Shown piece by piece: positions 27,782 through 37,364 of a stretch of DNA of 64,000 nt; position 1 is the first letter of the stretch; every line of letters begins with the position of its first letter. The notes under the pieces were generated by a model. The model searched no databases, was not told the origin of the DNA, and was given only the letters and a program-made list of their open reading frames with translations. Both the position numbers and the translations under genes were made by a program. Source of the DNA: Aved-18 sp964606665 (GTDB taxonomy: Bacteria; Cyanobacteriota; Vampirovibrionia; Obscuribacterales; Obscuribacteraceae); the NCBI GenBank assembly GCA_964606665.1, contig CAZSHS010000006.1, positions 1 to 64,000 on the forward strand, read 5' to 3'.

Positions 27782-30700
27782 ATGACATCGAGTCCGAATA
27801 CAGTTTTAAAAGAACCGCAAGCTGAGAGTATTGTAGAACTAGCGATCAAGCAAGACACAAGCCCTGAGCAAATTGTGAATGCACTGGAAAATTTACTTGC
27901 TTGTCTTGAAGACCCGCAATTGAGAATTAAGGCTGTGAGCGAATTGCATAAGCTTGCAAATTTGCTTGAAGCGCCCAAAGAAAAGAATCCAATACATTTG
28001 ATGTTGCGCAAAATGACTGTCAATAATTTGAATGAGCCTATCAAATTGTTGCTTACTCCGGCTGTGTTTTCACCTGAAATGTGGGGACGCACTTTTGCTG
28101 AGGGACTACTAAAAGATCCAGATCAATTTAGAGGCAAAAGCGTGGTCGAGCTTGGTACGGGCTCAGGCTGGATTAGCCTATTACTTTTGCTTACTACTCA
28201 AGTAAAAGAAATTCTAGCTCTCGATTTAAATCCGGTAGCGGTTTTGTTAGCCAAACTAAATGCCTGGTTGAATGGTACCACCCCTGATGGCTACCCCGTA
28301 ACTAGTCAAATGGGTTCTCCCATTGTTGGTGCTCTTCGAGTGAAGCAATCAGACTTGTTGTCTGTGGTTATTGATTCTGAAACGAAAGAAAAGTTCCACC
28401 ACATAATAGGCTGTATTCCTCAAGTGTTGCACCCAGCAGAAGAGCATTCTACTTTTAGTGAAGTGAATGAGGGTATAAACGAAAAGGACTTATACGACCT
28501 CAGTAACTACTGTTTTCGCCAGGGCATCTTAGAAGACCGATTCGGCTTGCCTTTGATTGCAAGAGCGCTTGAGCAAGCGCAAATTTGTTTGAAACCTCAA
28601 GGGAAAGTAACTTTCATTATTGGTGGCAGACCCGGTCCTAAAGAAATTCAAGCCATGTTCGAGCGGCGAGCTTTTATTCCAGAATTAGTCTTGAGTCGCC
28701 GCATTTCCCAAGCAGATGATACAGATCTTGATTCTTTAGTCGAGCTAGAGCGCGCTCATGATATCAAGTTTCATTTTTTTATTTCCAAGAATTCGCAGGA
28801 TTCAGTTAGCGCCGATACAGCAGTGAAGATACTCAAGCAAGGCTCTGATATTTACCATGATTTGCTTGTTTATCGAGCGGAGTCTAATCCTAGATTCGAG
28901 CGTTCCTTGTTTGAGTTTCTTGATAATTTGCATAAACTAAAACTGGACACGCTTAGAAGTGAACTTGATTTTTCGCGCCTTAGCGAAGAGCAAGTAAGAT
29001 TTCTAAGTCGATTGACGCACGAGCTTTTAGAGAGCCGTTATTTGCCTTATCCACATGAGCGTGGTGATTTGTCTTTTAGAAAAAAATTGGCTCGTTTTTT
29101 GCAAGTCTATTGTCATATTAAATACGATGCTCAAAAACTATTTGTTGGACCTGAGCGAATTCAGTTACTTGAGATGATACTAAAAATGGTATTACCTCCA
29201 GGTGGACGAATTTTGTTATCTGAATCGCTCAAAGAAGTGTACGGGCGACTAATAGACAATACTGATTGTGTGGGCTGCTATGGCAACGACGATTTGCCAG
29301 AGATTTTCAATCTAGATGATATTCTACATCCGGATTTAGTTTTAATTTCAGCAAAGCAATTTGCAAAGCCATCCCCGCTTCTTTTAGAGGCACTCTTTCA
29401 GCAGGCACTCAAACATCCAAAACGATTATACATATTGGATGACTCAGCTAATTTTGATATTGGCTCAGGTCTTGATGCAAATATTACTTTGCGTCTTGCA
29501 GGACAGGCTTTAGTGCCTTCCAATCTGGTTTTTCTTTATGGTTTAACTAAAAACACGGTGTGTCCAGATCTTGAATTGAGTTTTCTTCTAAATGCCCCAG
29601 AGCACTGGCCAGAACATTTTGATGTAACGTCAGAACTCAGTTATTCGCGCATATCTTATCCTGGGCAACTTTATTACGAATGGCTTTTCGACGATTTGTT
29701 GGATTTGCCTTTTCCAGACGAACCCCAAAACGAAATGAAAGTGCACAAGACTGTTTTCAATCCCTCGCTCAATCTTAATTTTGTCACGGCTGCTAAAGAC
29801 CCAGTGTTTGCGCCCAAACCTATAGATGTGGAAAATCCAGCTCCTGAGCTAATTCGACTTGACTATGGTGAATTCGAGCATGAAGTGCCAGATCTTTTGC
29901 TTAAGGGTTTAATAAAAGGTTTTGTAGAACCCAGTGGCGAAAAGATGAAAGAGGTTATGCGCAGTCGCATTGCTGCTTATTTGAAAAATACTAGAAATAG
30001 AGAAGTTGGGCAGAATCAAATTACACTAGGTCAGGGAGTTTTCCCGCTACTTGCAGGAATGCTTGGCGCACTTACAGTGAAGCTTGGACGAGCGCCTCTT
30101 GTCGCACTTCATACAGGGTCTTATGGTCCCTTGTTTCCGCTACTTGCATATCATAATGCCAGACTCATTCAAGTTGAGACAAACGCCGAAAATGGATTTC
30201 TAGTTCAAGTTGACGAACTTGAAAAACTGAGTGAAAAACCAGATCTCATTTGGATAACAAATCCATCTAATCCTTCTGGTTATTTTTATAACGAGCAAGA
30301 AATTAGAGCCTTGGGTGAATACTGCACCAAAAATAATATTTTGCTCTTAGCAGACGAAATATTCTTTCTTTTAAGCGATATTTCGTGCGGAGATTGGACT
30401 CCACCTGCATTGAGCTTTGCTTCTTTGTATGGCACAAAAGCAGGTGAAAAGCTGTTTTTGTGTGACGGCGTAGCTAAAGCCTTTGCTGCAGGTGGTCTTA
30501 GATGTGGATTTATGATTTGTCCAGACGATGAATGGGCGTATAGAGTTCAGATGCAGAGCGTCATACCATCTAATGTTTTGCTTAGGGCCTGGGATAATTT
30601 GTATAGTTCGTTTTTAGATGTGGCACCACATTCGATGCTTGATGTGGAAGAGGCATCTAAAGAAGTGAAAATATACTTGGATCAGGCAAGAGGTCTTTTA

Positions 30701-30976
30701 AGTGGTCACAGAGCAGAATTGAGTAAATTGCTTGCTAAGTATAAGCTTGACTTACCGGTAAATGCTGATTCTTTGCGTATGTGCGGTGGCATGTTTGCCC
30801 TAGCTAAATTGGCTTTCGTGCAAAAACAACTTGCCACTGAGCAAAAATTGCTTTTAAATTCAGATGACTGGAGTCGCACTAAGGGATATGCTCGTATTTG
30901 CTTTTCCTTGCCTGAGTCTAAGTGGCATGAAGCGATGAATAGATTGGAAAAATATTTGGAGCACAAAATTGAGTAA
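27782..30976 (+). CDS. Plant-type methionine S-methyltransferase with fused aminotransferase-like domain
   Basis: 1064 aa, close to the plant enzyme (about 1060-1090), which makes S-methylmethionine from methionine and SAM. The N-terminal half is a HemK-like methyltransferase: SAM motif VVELGTGSGWI (121-131), IIGCIPQVLHP (about 208-218) in place of NPPY, then LSNYCFRQGILEDRFGLPLI and GGRPG (281-285). These blocks match plant MMT closely from memory. A middle region (about 380-690) also follows the plant layout. The C-terminal domain is a class I/II aminotransferase: NPSNPSG (827-833), ADE (857-859), AKAFAAGGLRCG with the PLP lysine at 899 and Arg 907, and Arg 1038. Plant MMT, as I recall, has lost this lysine. 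AGAGG lies 6 nt before the ATG. Confidence 0.88.
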   Translation: MTSSPNTVLKEPQAESIVELAIKQDTSPEQIVNALENLLACLEDPQLRIKAVSELHKLANLLEAPKEKNPIHLMLRKMTVNNLNEPIKLLLTPAVFSPEMWGRTFAEGLLKDPDQFRGKSVVELGTGSGWISLLLLLTTQVKEILALDLNPVAVLLAKLNAWLNGTTPDGYPVTSQMGSPIVGALRVKQSDLLSVVIDSETKEKFHHIIGCIPQVLHPAEEHSTFSEVNEGINEKDLYDLSNYCFRQGILEDRFGLPLIARALEQAQICLKPQGKVTFIIGGRPGPKEIQAMFERRAFIPELVLSRRISQADDTDLDSLVELERAHDIKFHFFISKNSQDSVSADTAVKILKQGSDIYHDLLVYRAESNPRFERSLFEFLDNLHKLKLDTLRSELDFSRLSEEQVRFLSRLTHELLESRYLPYPHERGDLSFRKKLARFLQVYCHIKYDAQKLFVGPERIQLLEMILKMVLPPGGRILLSESLKEVYGRLIDNTDCVGCYGNDDLPEIFNLDDILHPDLVLISAKQFAKPSPLLLEALFQQALKHPKRLYILDDSANFDIGSGLDANITLRLAGQALVPSNLVFLYGLTKNTVCPDLELSFLLNAPEHWPEHFDVTSELSYSRISYPGQLYYEWLFDDLLDLPFPDEPQNEMKVHKTVFNPSLNLNFVTAAKDPVFAPKPIDVENPAPELIRLDYGEFEHEVPDLLLKGLIKGFVEPSGEKMKEVMRSRIAAYLKNTRNREVGQNQITLGQGVFPLLAGMLGALTVKLGRAPLVALHTGSYGPLFPLLAYHNARLIQVETNAENGFLVQVDELEKLSEKPDLIWITNPSNPSGYFYNEQEIRALGEYCTKNNILLLADEIFFLLSDISCGDWTPPALSFASLYGTKAGEKLFLCDGVAKAFAAGGLRCGFMICPDDEWAYRVQMQSVIPSNVLLRAWDNLYSSFLDVAPHSMLDVEEASKEVKIYLDQARGLLSGHRAELSKLLAKYKLDLPVNADSLRMCGGMFALAKLAFVQKQLATEQKLLLNSDDWSRTKGYARICFSLPESKWHEAMNRLEKYLEHKIE

Positions 30977-31817
30977 AGTCTGTTTGATTACAGGCGCAAC
31001 AGCAGGTATCGGTCAGGCTGCCGCCATTGCACTTGCAGAGCCTAAATATGACTTTCATTTAGTGATAATCGGTCGCAACAAAGAGCGCTGCCAAAACACT
31101 GTTTCTCTTATCAAACAAAAACACAAAGATGCATCAGTAGATTTTCTAGTGGCAGACTTGTCTTCGTACAATCAAGTAAATAAACTTGCTTCTGAGTTTA
31201 GGTCTAAGTATGACCAATTAGACGTGCTTATAAATAATGCTGGAGCTATTTTCTTCAGTCACAAATTAAGTGAAGATGGGCTTGAAATGACATGGGCGCT
31301 CAATCACTTTGGATATTTCTGGCTCAGTCTTGCGCTTTGTGATTTGCTTGAAAAGTCTGCGCCCAGTCGTGTGATAAACGTCTCTTCTGCTGCTCACAGG
31401 CGAGCTTTTATTCCATCGCTCGACAATCTTGGCAAAGAGCGTAATCAAACCGGCTATCCTACTTATGGCAATACAAAGTTAGCAAATATCTGGTTTGCAA
31501 AAGAATTGCACAAGCGTCTTTTCAAAAGCGGAGTATGCGTGAATTCCATGCACCCGGGTGTGGTGGCAACCAATTTTGGCTCTGATAATGGATTGTTTGG
31601 TAATTTGTTTAGAGCCGCTGCCAGTCTCTTTTGGGTACCTGTAGAAGAAGGTGCTACTACAGTTATATATTTAGCCACCTCGCCTGAAGTAGTTGGTGTA
31701 AGTGGTGAATATTTCGAGAAAGAAAAAATATGTAAGCCAAGTAAACTGGCTCTAAACGAAGAGATGGCTGCGGCACTTTGGCAGAAAACACAAGAAATAA
31801 CAGACTCGCTTAAATAA
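30969..31817 (+). CDS. Short-chain dehydrogenase/reductase (retinol-dehydrogenase-like)
   Basis: 282 aa. The start is a TTG at 30969, which overlaps the stop of the methyltransferase gene by 8 nt, so the two are translationally coupled. The Rossmann motif is ITGATAGIGQA, followed by NNAGAIF, the serine in INVSSAAHR and the catalytic YGNTK. It resembles the RDH/WW-domain-oxidoreductase branch, which uses NADP(H) on aldehydes and alcohols. Given the coupling, its substrate may be a product of the methyltransferase-aminotransferase fusion, for example an aldehyde; that is inference. It ends convergently, overlapping the next gene by 8 nt. Confidence 0.92.
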   Translation: MSKVCLITGATAGIGQAAAIALAEPKYDFHLVIIGRNKERCQNTVSLIKQKHKDASVDFLVADLSSYNQVNKLASEFRSKYDQLDVLINNAGAIFFSHKLSEDGLEMTWALNHFGYFWLSLALCDLLEKSAPSRVINVSSAAHRRAFIPSLDNLGKERNQTGYPTYGNTKLANIWFAKELHKRLFKSGVCVNSMHPGVVATNFGSDNGLFGNLFRAAASLFWVPVEEGATTVIYLATSPEVVGVSGEYFEKEKICKPSKLALNEEMAAALWQKTQEITDSLK

Positions 31818-33342
31818 AGCAATATGCCATTAGTGCCACACTAATAATCAAAAACAAAAGACCTATTACACCTGAAGCAGACTTGGCGCCTGGGTTTGGT
31901 AACACCAGTGCCAGAAAGAAAAAGGGTAGAGACAAAATTGCACTTAAAAGTGATTGACGTAGTTGTAGAAGCAGAATTAGTAAGTCTGGATATTGAGATT
32001 GATCCATCCATATTCGAAGTGCTTGCGCCTTATCGAGAGCCTGATTTTTTAATGCTGCACTGGTTATAATTTCTCCGCGCTCAGCTTGTAAAATCAACTT
32101 TTTGCCACCATTCCCGTCGAAAATTCGACCCGAACCATCGCATGCATGTAAAACAAAGCTGTCTAAATACGAGGCATTAGTTTCGATAGATAAATGAGCG
32201 CAGTTGATACAACCAGGATAAAGAGCCGGCTCATCAGGCCAGGTTCCACCTTTTTGCAAATGTGCCATAAAGGCTTCCTTGCTTGCAAAACCAGAATCTT
32301 TCAAAGAGACTTTCACCTTCTGAATCAATGGATAATCGGATCTTTTAGTAAATGGATTTTCGTATTTGCTATCTTCGCCCATCGATTCGTCTGGATAACT
32401 ACGATTATCACTATATGCTTGGTTAGCTGCTTTTAGAGTTTTGTGAGCGGTTTGCAGAACAAGTTGTTCGGGTGCTTGTTCGGAATAAAATGCAGTATTG
32501 TTTTGACCAACTAATTTTTCGCGTCCTTTGATCATCCAAAATTCTTTTTCGATTGGATTAGTTGCAAGCAATGCAGCTATGTTTTTAAGTCCAGGCGAGA
32601 AAGCATCCCAGGACAGATTTCTTTCTTTACCAGCACCTTTTGAGCCACCGCTATATGTTAGAACGCCACCAGTATCGCTCAATTTCAAAGACAATAGACC
32701 GTCTGCTTGTGTATAGAGCAGACCCTTGCTTGTAAGCGATTGCTTCAAAGACTTGCCGCGAGTCATTCCAATTCCAAATGCAGCTCCAATCAAAAGAACC
32801 ACCATTGCAATAGTGATTATCAAAACCAAATATCCGGCCAAACCTGCATTTTCAGGTTCGCTTATAGTTTTTGCTTGTTTGATTGCGCGCTTGACTGGAC
32901 TTTGAGCAAGCTCTTTGCGGGCTTCCTCTTCCTCCATCTCGTCGTAGCCTTTTTTGACGCGCATTTTCTTTACGCCTTCTGTCATCGAATCGCGCTCGAA
33001 TTCTTTGACCGCTTTCATTATTTCTTCGGCTAATTCGCGGTCGCCAAGCGTGTTGCAGATGGTGTAAATGTTATTGGCTGTTTTGGAGCATTCGATGTGT
33101 CGTGCGCCGTAGGCCTTGGTTTGGGCGTCAAGCAAGTCAAGCGACAAATAGAGCGCATTTGTATAGTCGTTATTCTGGCTGGCAATACTTATAAGACTCT
33201 TGTAGGACAAAAGCGACTGGTGATGAGTCGGTCCTTGCTCTTTGATAGTGCGTTTGAAAAGCGTTTCTGCTTTGTCAAATTCAAAGGACTCAAGGCATCT
33301 TATTGCCTCGGAAAAGGTTGCACTTTCCTGGTAGTCAGTCAT
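31810..33342 (-). CDS. TPR-containing membrane protein of unknown function
   Basis: 510 aa. Residues about 1-115 form TPR-like helices (FEFDKAETLFKRTIKEQGPT, then YTNALYLSLDLLDAQ). A charged region leads to one transmembrane helix (about 175-198, LVLIITIAMVVLLIGAAFGI). The region 200-440 is a soluble domain with a CINCAH motif and beta-rich text (FVLHACDGSGRIFDGNGGKK). Two more hydrophobic helices end the protein. No known family. It is a single gene between the SDR (convergent) and the membrane protein at 33418. Confidence 0.7.
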   Translation of the reverse strand: MTDYQESATFSEAIRCLESFEFDKAETLFKRTIKEQGPTHHQSLLSYKSLISIASQNNDYTNALYLSLDLLDAQTKAYGARHIECSKTANNIYTICNTLGDRELAEEIMKAVKEFERDSMTEGVKKMRVKKGYDEMEEEEARKELAQSPVKRAIKQAKTISEPENAGLAGYLVLIITIAMVVLLIGAAFGIGMTRGKSLKQSLTSKGLLYTQADGLLSLKLSDTGGVLTYSGGSKGAGKERNLSWDAFSPGLKNIAALLATNPIEKEFWMIKGREKLVGQNNTAFYSEQAPEQLVLQTAHKTLKAANQAYSDNRSYPDESMGEDSKYENPFTKRSDYPLIQKVKVSLKDSGFASKEAFMAHLQKGGTWPDEPALYPGCINCAHLSIETNASYLDSFVLHACDGSGRIFDGNGGKKLILQAERGEIITSAALKNQALDKAQALRIWMDQSQYPDLLILLLQLRQSLLSAILSLPFFFLALVLPNPGAKSASGVIGLLFLIISVALMAYCFI

Positions 33343-33417
33343 AATCCTCTGCTATTACTGCCAATATTGCCATTACTGCAAATATGGTCATATCTTAAAC
33401 TAAAATCCGCCACTTGA

Positions 33418-34719
33418 CTAAGCGTCGAACTCTTGGTCAAGAACATCTTTTTCGGTGGTGTAGACACTGTCTTGGTCTTGAAGCAGTTCGCGCTTGAAAG
33501 AAAGTCTCTTGGCCTCTGTCAATTTTTTCTCTAAAGAGTCTGTAGGTGCAGAAAGTTTGCTCCAGAATTGCATGCGAGTTTTGTTGCGCTCTTCTATATT
33601 TTTATTTGCAATTGAGATTCCAAAGGCACGTATTGCAGGAACTACTAAAAAGAGGGTGCCATAAATTACAAGAGCATGAATGAGCGGTGCAAGCTTGTAG
33701 AGGGTCGAAATATAGTCCATTTGTAAAAATAAAAACCAACTGCCGATGAAGTTAAGGGCAGCTAGAATATAAACAGGCATCAACTGATCCGAGCGAACAT
33801 TGGAAAACTTCCAAGCAAATTCGCTAAGATATTGAGGCAATTCACCTGGCCATGGGCTTTGAGCCGTGGCTTTTAATGAAGAAAAGTCATAAACAATATT
33901 GCCTGTTTCAGTCACATTAGGTTTGCCTTGAAAACGAACCAGAACAGGAAGCATAGCGTCATCGTCGCTTGACCCCGTATATGGTGCCAACTGCTCTGCT
34001 GTCACCACTCCGTTATTTTCTCTGATAGCCTCGGCAATCATTGCCCATTTGCGTTCTTCAAGATTTAAGTTGGGATCGCCGTCTCCAAAGAGAAAAGAAA
34101 AAACATTGAAAAAGAAATTGGTCTTTTTCGGTTTGTTTATAGTTGGTCGATTGTATCTATCGTAGGTGTCTTGTCTGTTATCGCGCGAGCCGTAATAAGC
34201 TTGCCAGAAAAATATTTCGCGAATAAGCATCCAATCAAAGAAGCCAAGATGGAATCCGCCTCCTCCCCATCCGCCGCCATCACCATAGTCGTCAAAACCA
34301 CCATCACGATCTGAATCACGACCACCTATGCGACTGTAGAACATAATTACTAAAAATATGAGCACAACTACTATGACAAAGGACAAAATGAGCATCACGC
34401 CAAAAGATATGCGCAATAAGAAAAAAGCAGCTTTAAACAGCCAGTCACCAAGTCGCTGTATAAACAGCTCCATGCCTCGACTTAAATAAGTTGCTTCAAA
34501 ATTGGCGGGATACAAGTAGACAATATCGCCTTTATCTCCCACTTTCAGATTGCCTTTTGTTTCTGCGGCAATCTCGTTTAAATCTCGCTCTACAACTAAA
34601 ACGGGCAGTCCAGATTTGAGGGCTACGTCGGCTGCTGTTACTTTGCGCCCAAGCGAGTCGATCGTTTTAATAACGACCTGCTTTTGCGGATTCATGGTGA
34701 GAGTTTGAAGCTGAGTCAT
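33418..34719 (-). CDS. Membrane protein resembling a cyanobacterial/chloroplast conserved family
   Basis: 433 aa. The N-terminal 70 residues look like a winged-helix-type module (KVTAADVALKSGLPVLVVER). A transmembrane helix (about 95-130) is followed by a Gly/Asp-rich loop (DSDRDGGFDDYGDGGGWGGG). The central motif FLFGDGDPNLNLEERKWAMI, then a second helix-turn-helix-like segment (NNGVVTAEQLAPYTG), recalls a protein family conserved in cyanobacteria and plant chloroplasts (the Arabidopsis At5g03900 type), from memory. Two more hydrophobic helices lie near 310-370. Its ATG directly abuts the OPT stop codon (34720), so the two are one operon. The function is unknown. Confidence 0.75.
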   Translation of the reverse strand: MTQLQTLTMNPQKQVVIKTIDSLGRKVTAADVALKSGLPVLVVERDLNEIAAETKGNLKVGDKGDIVYLYPANFEATYLSRGMELFIQRLGDWLFKAAFFLLRISFGVMLILSFVIVVVLIFLVIMFYSRIGGRDSDRDGGFDDYGDGGGWGGGGFHLGFFDWMLIREIFFWQAYYGSRDNRQDTYDRYNRPTINKPKKTNFFFNVFSFLFGDGDPNLNLEERKWAMIAEAIRENNGVVTAEQLAPYTGSSDDDAMLPVLVRFQGKPNVTETGNIVYDFSSLKATAQSPWPGELPQYLSEFAWKFSNVRSDQLMPVYILAALNFIGSWFLFLQMDYISTLYKLAPLIHALVIYGTLFLVVPAIRAFGISIANKNIEERNKTRMQFWSKLSAPTDSLEKKLTEAKRLSFKRELLQDQDSVYTTEKDVLDQEFDA

Positions 34720-36627
34720 TTAGAGTCGAGTTGAAATTGCCTGGCTAGCTTTAATGATAGCGATAATTGCACACATTAGCGATTCGCCTGCAATTGCTCC
34801 TGAGGCTACTGGAACTAAATATACATCAGCATTTTGGGGACGCAACTTGGCCCAGACCAAACCCAGTACTGCTCCGACAAAAAATCCAAAGCTATTGGCG
34901 AAAACCATAACCCATGACAGTCCCAGACCCATGGCGGAGGGCAGGAATTTCTTTACATTCTTTGGCGCGTAAATGTCTGCAATGGCTAAGGCTATGCCAA
35001 TAAATGCGCCAATTAAAATTCCCATTTGAGCTGAAGGTGGAATTACTTTGCTTAGTTGGTCAGCTCCCTGAGTGATGACCGAAAGCGCTTCTGCCATGGC
35101 TTTCCACATCATGGTCGAGGGTGGATGGTAGTAATTTTCGAGCACTTCTTTATTGGGTACCATGGCAAACCAGGCTGGAACAATTGCAACTGAGCCGAAG
35201 AACACTCCGATGAATTGAGCCCAGAATTGTTTTCTGGGATTAGCGCCTAAAAGATATCCACTTTTTAAATCGGTTAATAAATCTGCTGATGCAACTGCTG
35301 CGTTGGCAGTGACACTGGCTGCCATCAAATTAGTGGTGATATTGCTTGGTGCCAAAAATGCGTATGTTAGCTGAGTGATTTTGCCCATGGCACCAATAGG
35401 TGTGATATTGGTTTCCCCAGTGGCACGACAAGCTACAAGTGCCAGTACAAAGCTCATTACTACAGTGAGAATGCCCAGTGGAACTGAAATATTAAAAGCA
35501 ATAAATTCAAGCACCACCATCAATATAGTTGATGGAATAAGACCAATAACGAGCCACTTCATAGGTACTTCAATTTGGTCATTTTTAGTATTGGTTTCAG
35601 ATTCACCAGCCTTTACGTTTGCTGCCGTTTGAAAGGCGCGGGCAATAGTTTTCCACTGCAAAGCAAATGCAGCAAGTCCGTTTGCTACCAAAATTGATGT
35701 TCCGGTCCAGACAGCCCAGCGAAGAATCGTGCCTTCACTGGCTGTTTCGTGAATGGCAATGATAGAGGGTCCGACCCAAAAGTAAAGTAACACCGAGCCC
35801 AAAAACATTGAGGCGCACACGCGCATTCCTATAATCATGCCTGCGCCAATCATGAGTAATCCCGGTTCAAAGCCAAATCCTGGCATTTTAGCTAAATCTG
35901 CGCCTCTAATAAGGACACTGTTGAATTGAAGCATTTCAGGCAGTTTTAAATTCAGGGCAATTTGCCAGGCGAAATCACCTTTGCTCAAGAACCCCGCTAT
36001 AGCACCTGCTACCATTGTGATGACGAGCGACCAAGCCTTTTGTACCGCTTCTTTCGAATGACTGTAAAGGCTGCGAAGAGTGGTGGCGCAGGCAATACCA
36101 TCTGGAAAGGCAAGAAACTCTCTGTTTATAAGTTGGCGTTTTAGCGGAACAGCTATGAATACACCTAAACATGCCGTGGCAATGGTCCACCAAAAGACTA
36201 TCCAACCGTCTACATGAACTCCGGTAATTAATAAATAGGCTCCAAAAGCCATACCAATAGTTGAGCCAGTAGAGTAACCGGCAGCAGAGGCGGTCGACTG
36301 CATGCAAGCATTTTCCAGAATAGTCATTTGCGATAATTTGGGCATAATCACTCGCATGCTGTTCCAAATGCAATATGACAAAACACAGGCTGTGAGCGCT
36401 ACTCCAAATGCCCAACCGAGTTTTAACGTTGTATACAAATTGGAAATAGACATGAGCATGCCTAAAAGTCCGCCCATGATAATGGCGCGCACTGTTAACT
36501 GTGGGACGTGGTCACCTTGATAAATTTTTTCAAGCCAGATTTTATGGCGAATATCTGGATCTTCTTCATTTTCAAAAGCAGCAATGTCACTTGCTTTTGT
36601 ATCTTCATTCACTTGTTGGTCTTCCAT
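34720..36627 (-). CDS. OPT-family oligopeptide/metal-chelate transporter
   Basis: 635 aa with about fifteen hydrophobic segments. The N-terminal part (VPQLTVRAIIMGGLLGMLMS and NLYTTLKLGWAFGVALTACV) and FLAFPDGIACATTLRSLYS are characteristic of the OPT/YSL superfamily, which imports small peptides or metal-chelator complexes. The substrate is not evident. It is the upstream gene of a two-gene unit with the cyanobacterial-type membrane protein. No peptide-binding protein or ATPase is nearby, as expected for a secondary carrier. Confidence 0.92.
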   Translation of the reverse strand: MEDQQVNEDTKASDIAAFENEEDPDIRHKIWLEKIYQGDHVPQLTVRAIIMGGLLGMLMSISNLYTTLKLGWAFGVALTACVLSYCIWNSMRVIMPKLSQMTILENACMQSTASAAGYSTGSTIGMAFGAYLLITGVHVDGWIVFWWTIATACLGVFIAVPLKRQLINREFLAFPDGIACATTLRSLYSHSKEAVQKAWSLVITMVAGAIAGFLSKGDFAWQIALNLKLPEMLQFNSVLIRGADLAKMPGFGFEPGLLMIGAGMIIGMRVCASMFLGSVLLYFWVGPSIIAIHETASEGTILRWAVWTGTSILVANGLAAFALQWKTIARAFQTAANVKAGESETNTKNDQIEVPMKWLVIGLIPSTILMVVLEFIAFNISVPLGILTVVMSFVLALVACRATGETNITPIGAMGKITQLTYAFLAPSNITTNLMAASVTANAAVASADLLTDLKSGYLLGANPRKQFWAQFIGVFFGSVAIVPAWFAMVPNKEVLENYYHPPSTMMWKAMAEALSVITQGADQLSKVIPPSAQMGILIGAFIGIALAIADIYAPKNVKKFLPSAMGLGLSWVMVFANSFGFFVGAVLGLVWAKLRPQNADVYLVPVASGAIAGESLMCAIIAIIKASQAISTRL

Positions 36628-36770
36628 TGTGCTATTTATGTGCTCAATGAATGGATAGTGACAAGTACGCCATGGCGGCAGGCGTGTAGATTGTTTCGTT
36701 GACTATGCACAGCAGGCAAGCCAAAACGATGGTCTCGGTAATTTCTCTGGAAGAACGAAGGCGCATAAAA

Positions 36771-37364
36771 CTACGATACTACATTTAAGGGCATGGCTGC
36801 CTGGTATATGGAAATTTTGCGAATGGGAGCAACAACAGGTGTTCTGTGGCTTTTCTTGACTGCGTTCAGCCTTTTAAGTACAAAATTTAGACGCTCTTCG
36901 GGGCTGGCTGCCGGAACTCGCACAACTTCTATGCCACGACGAGCATATGCAGCTTCAAGCTGGTCTGTGATTTGCAAGGTGAATTCGAGACTTTCTCTAC
37001 GCACCGACGTGATTTCAAAAAATGACAATGGTTCGACTAGAAAAGCCAACTCATAACGTTTGGGGTCTATTGAATTAAAAATGGGAGGCACAGCCATTCC
37101 ATCAACTTTAAAATACGCTTCGCCATCAAATACACCCCGGTCAAGAAAAATGTCTTTGGGGTATTGAGCAAGACCACGTTCAGTTTCAAGCTGCATACGC
37201 AAGACTTCCATTTGGAATTGCATACGGTCTATCCATGGCAAGATGCGACCTTCTTTAATGATTTCGGTAGCTACTTCTTGAACGACTTTGTAGCCGTCAT
37301 CTTGCAAAAGGTTAATCAGGGTCGTTTTTCCAACGCATGGTCCACCGGTAATAACTAAGCGCAT
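36771..37364 (-). CDS. P-loop ATPase/kinase (AAA_28, NadR/Ttd14-like)
   Basis: 197 aa from the ATG at 37364; a GTG further upstream in the same frame (37397) is less likely because homology starts at MRLVITGGPCVGKTT. The Walker A is GGPCVGKTT; IFLDRGVFDGEAYF serves as the Walker B-like region. The family includes predicted nucleotide or nicotinamide-riboside kinases and PIP-binding Ttd14-like ATPases, so a small-molecule kinase activity is possible. A C-terminal Arg-rich segment (PASPEERLNFVLKRLN) closes the fold. It has no close neighbours on its strand. Confidence 0.85.
   Translation of the reverse strand: MRLVITGGPCVGKTTLINLLQDDGYKVVQEVATEIIKEGRILPWIDRMQFQMEVLRMQLETERGLAQYPKDIFLDRGVFDGEAYFKVDGMAVPPIFNSIDPKRYELAFLVEPLSFFEITSVRRESLEFTLQITDQLEAAYARRGIEVVRVPAASPEERLNFVLKRLNAVKKSHRTPVVAPIRKISIYQAAMPLNVVS

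Noticed and set aside
27782..30976. Reading the gene as two separate genes (PrmC-like methyltransferase and aminotransferase)
   Set aside because: The frame is unbroken for 1064 codons and the middle region also follows plant MMT.
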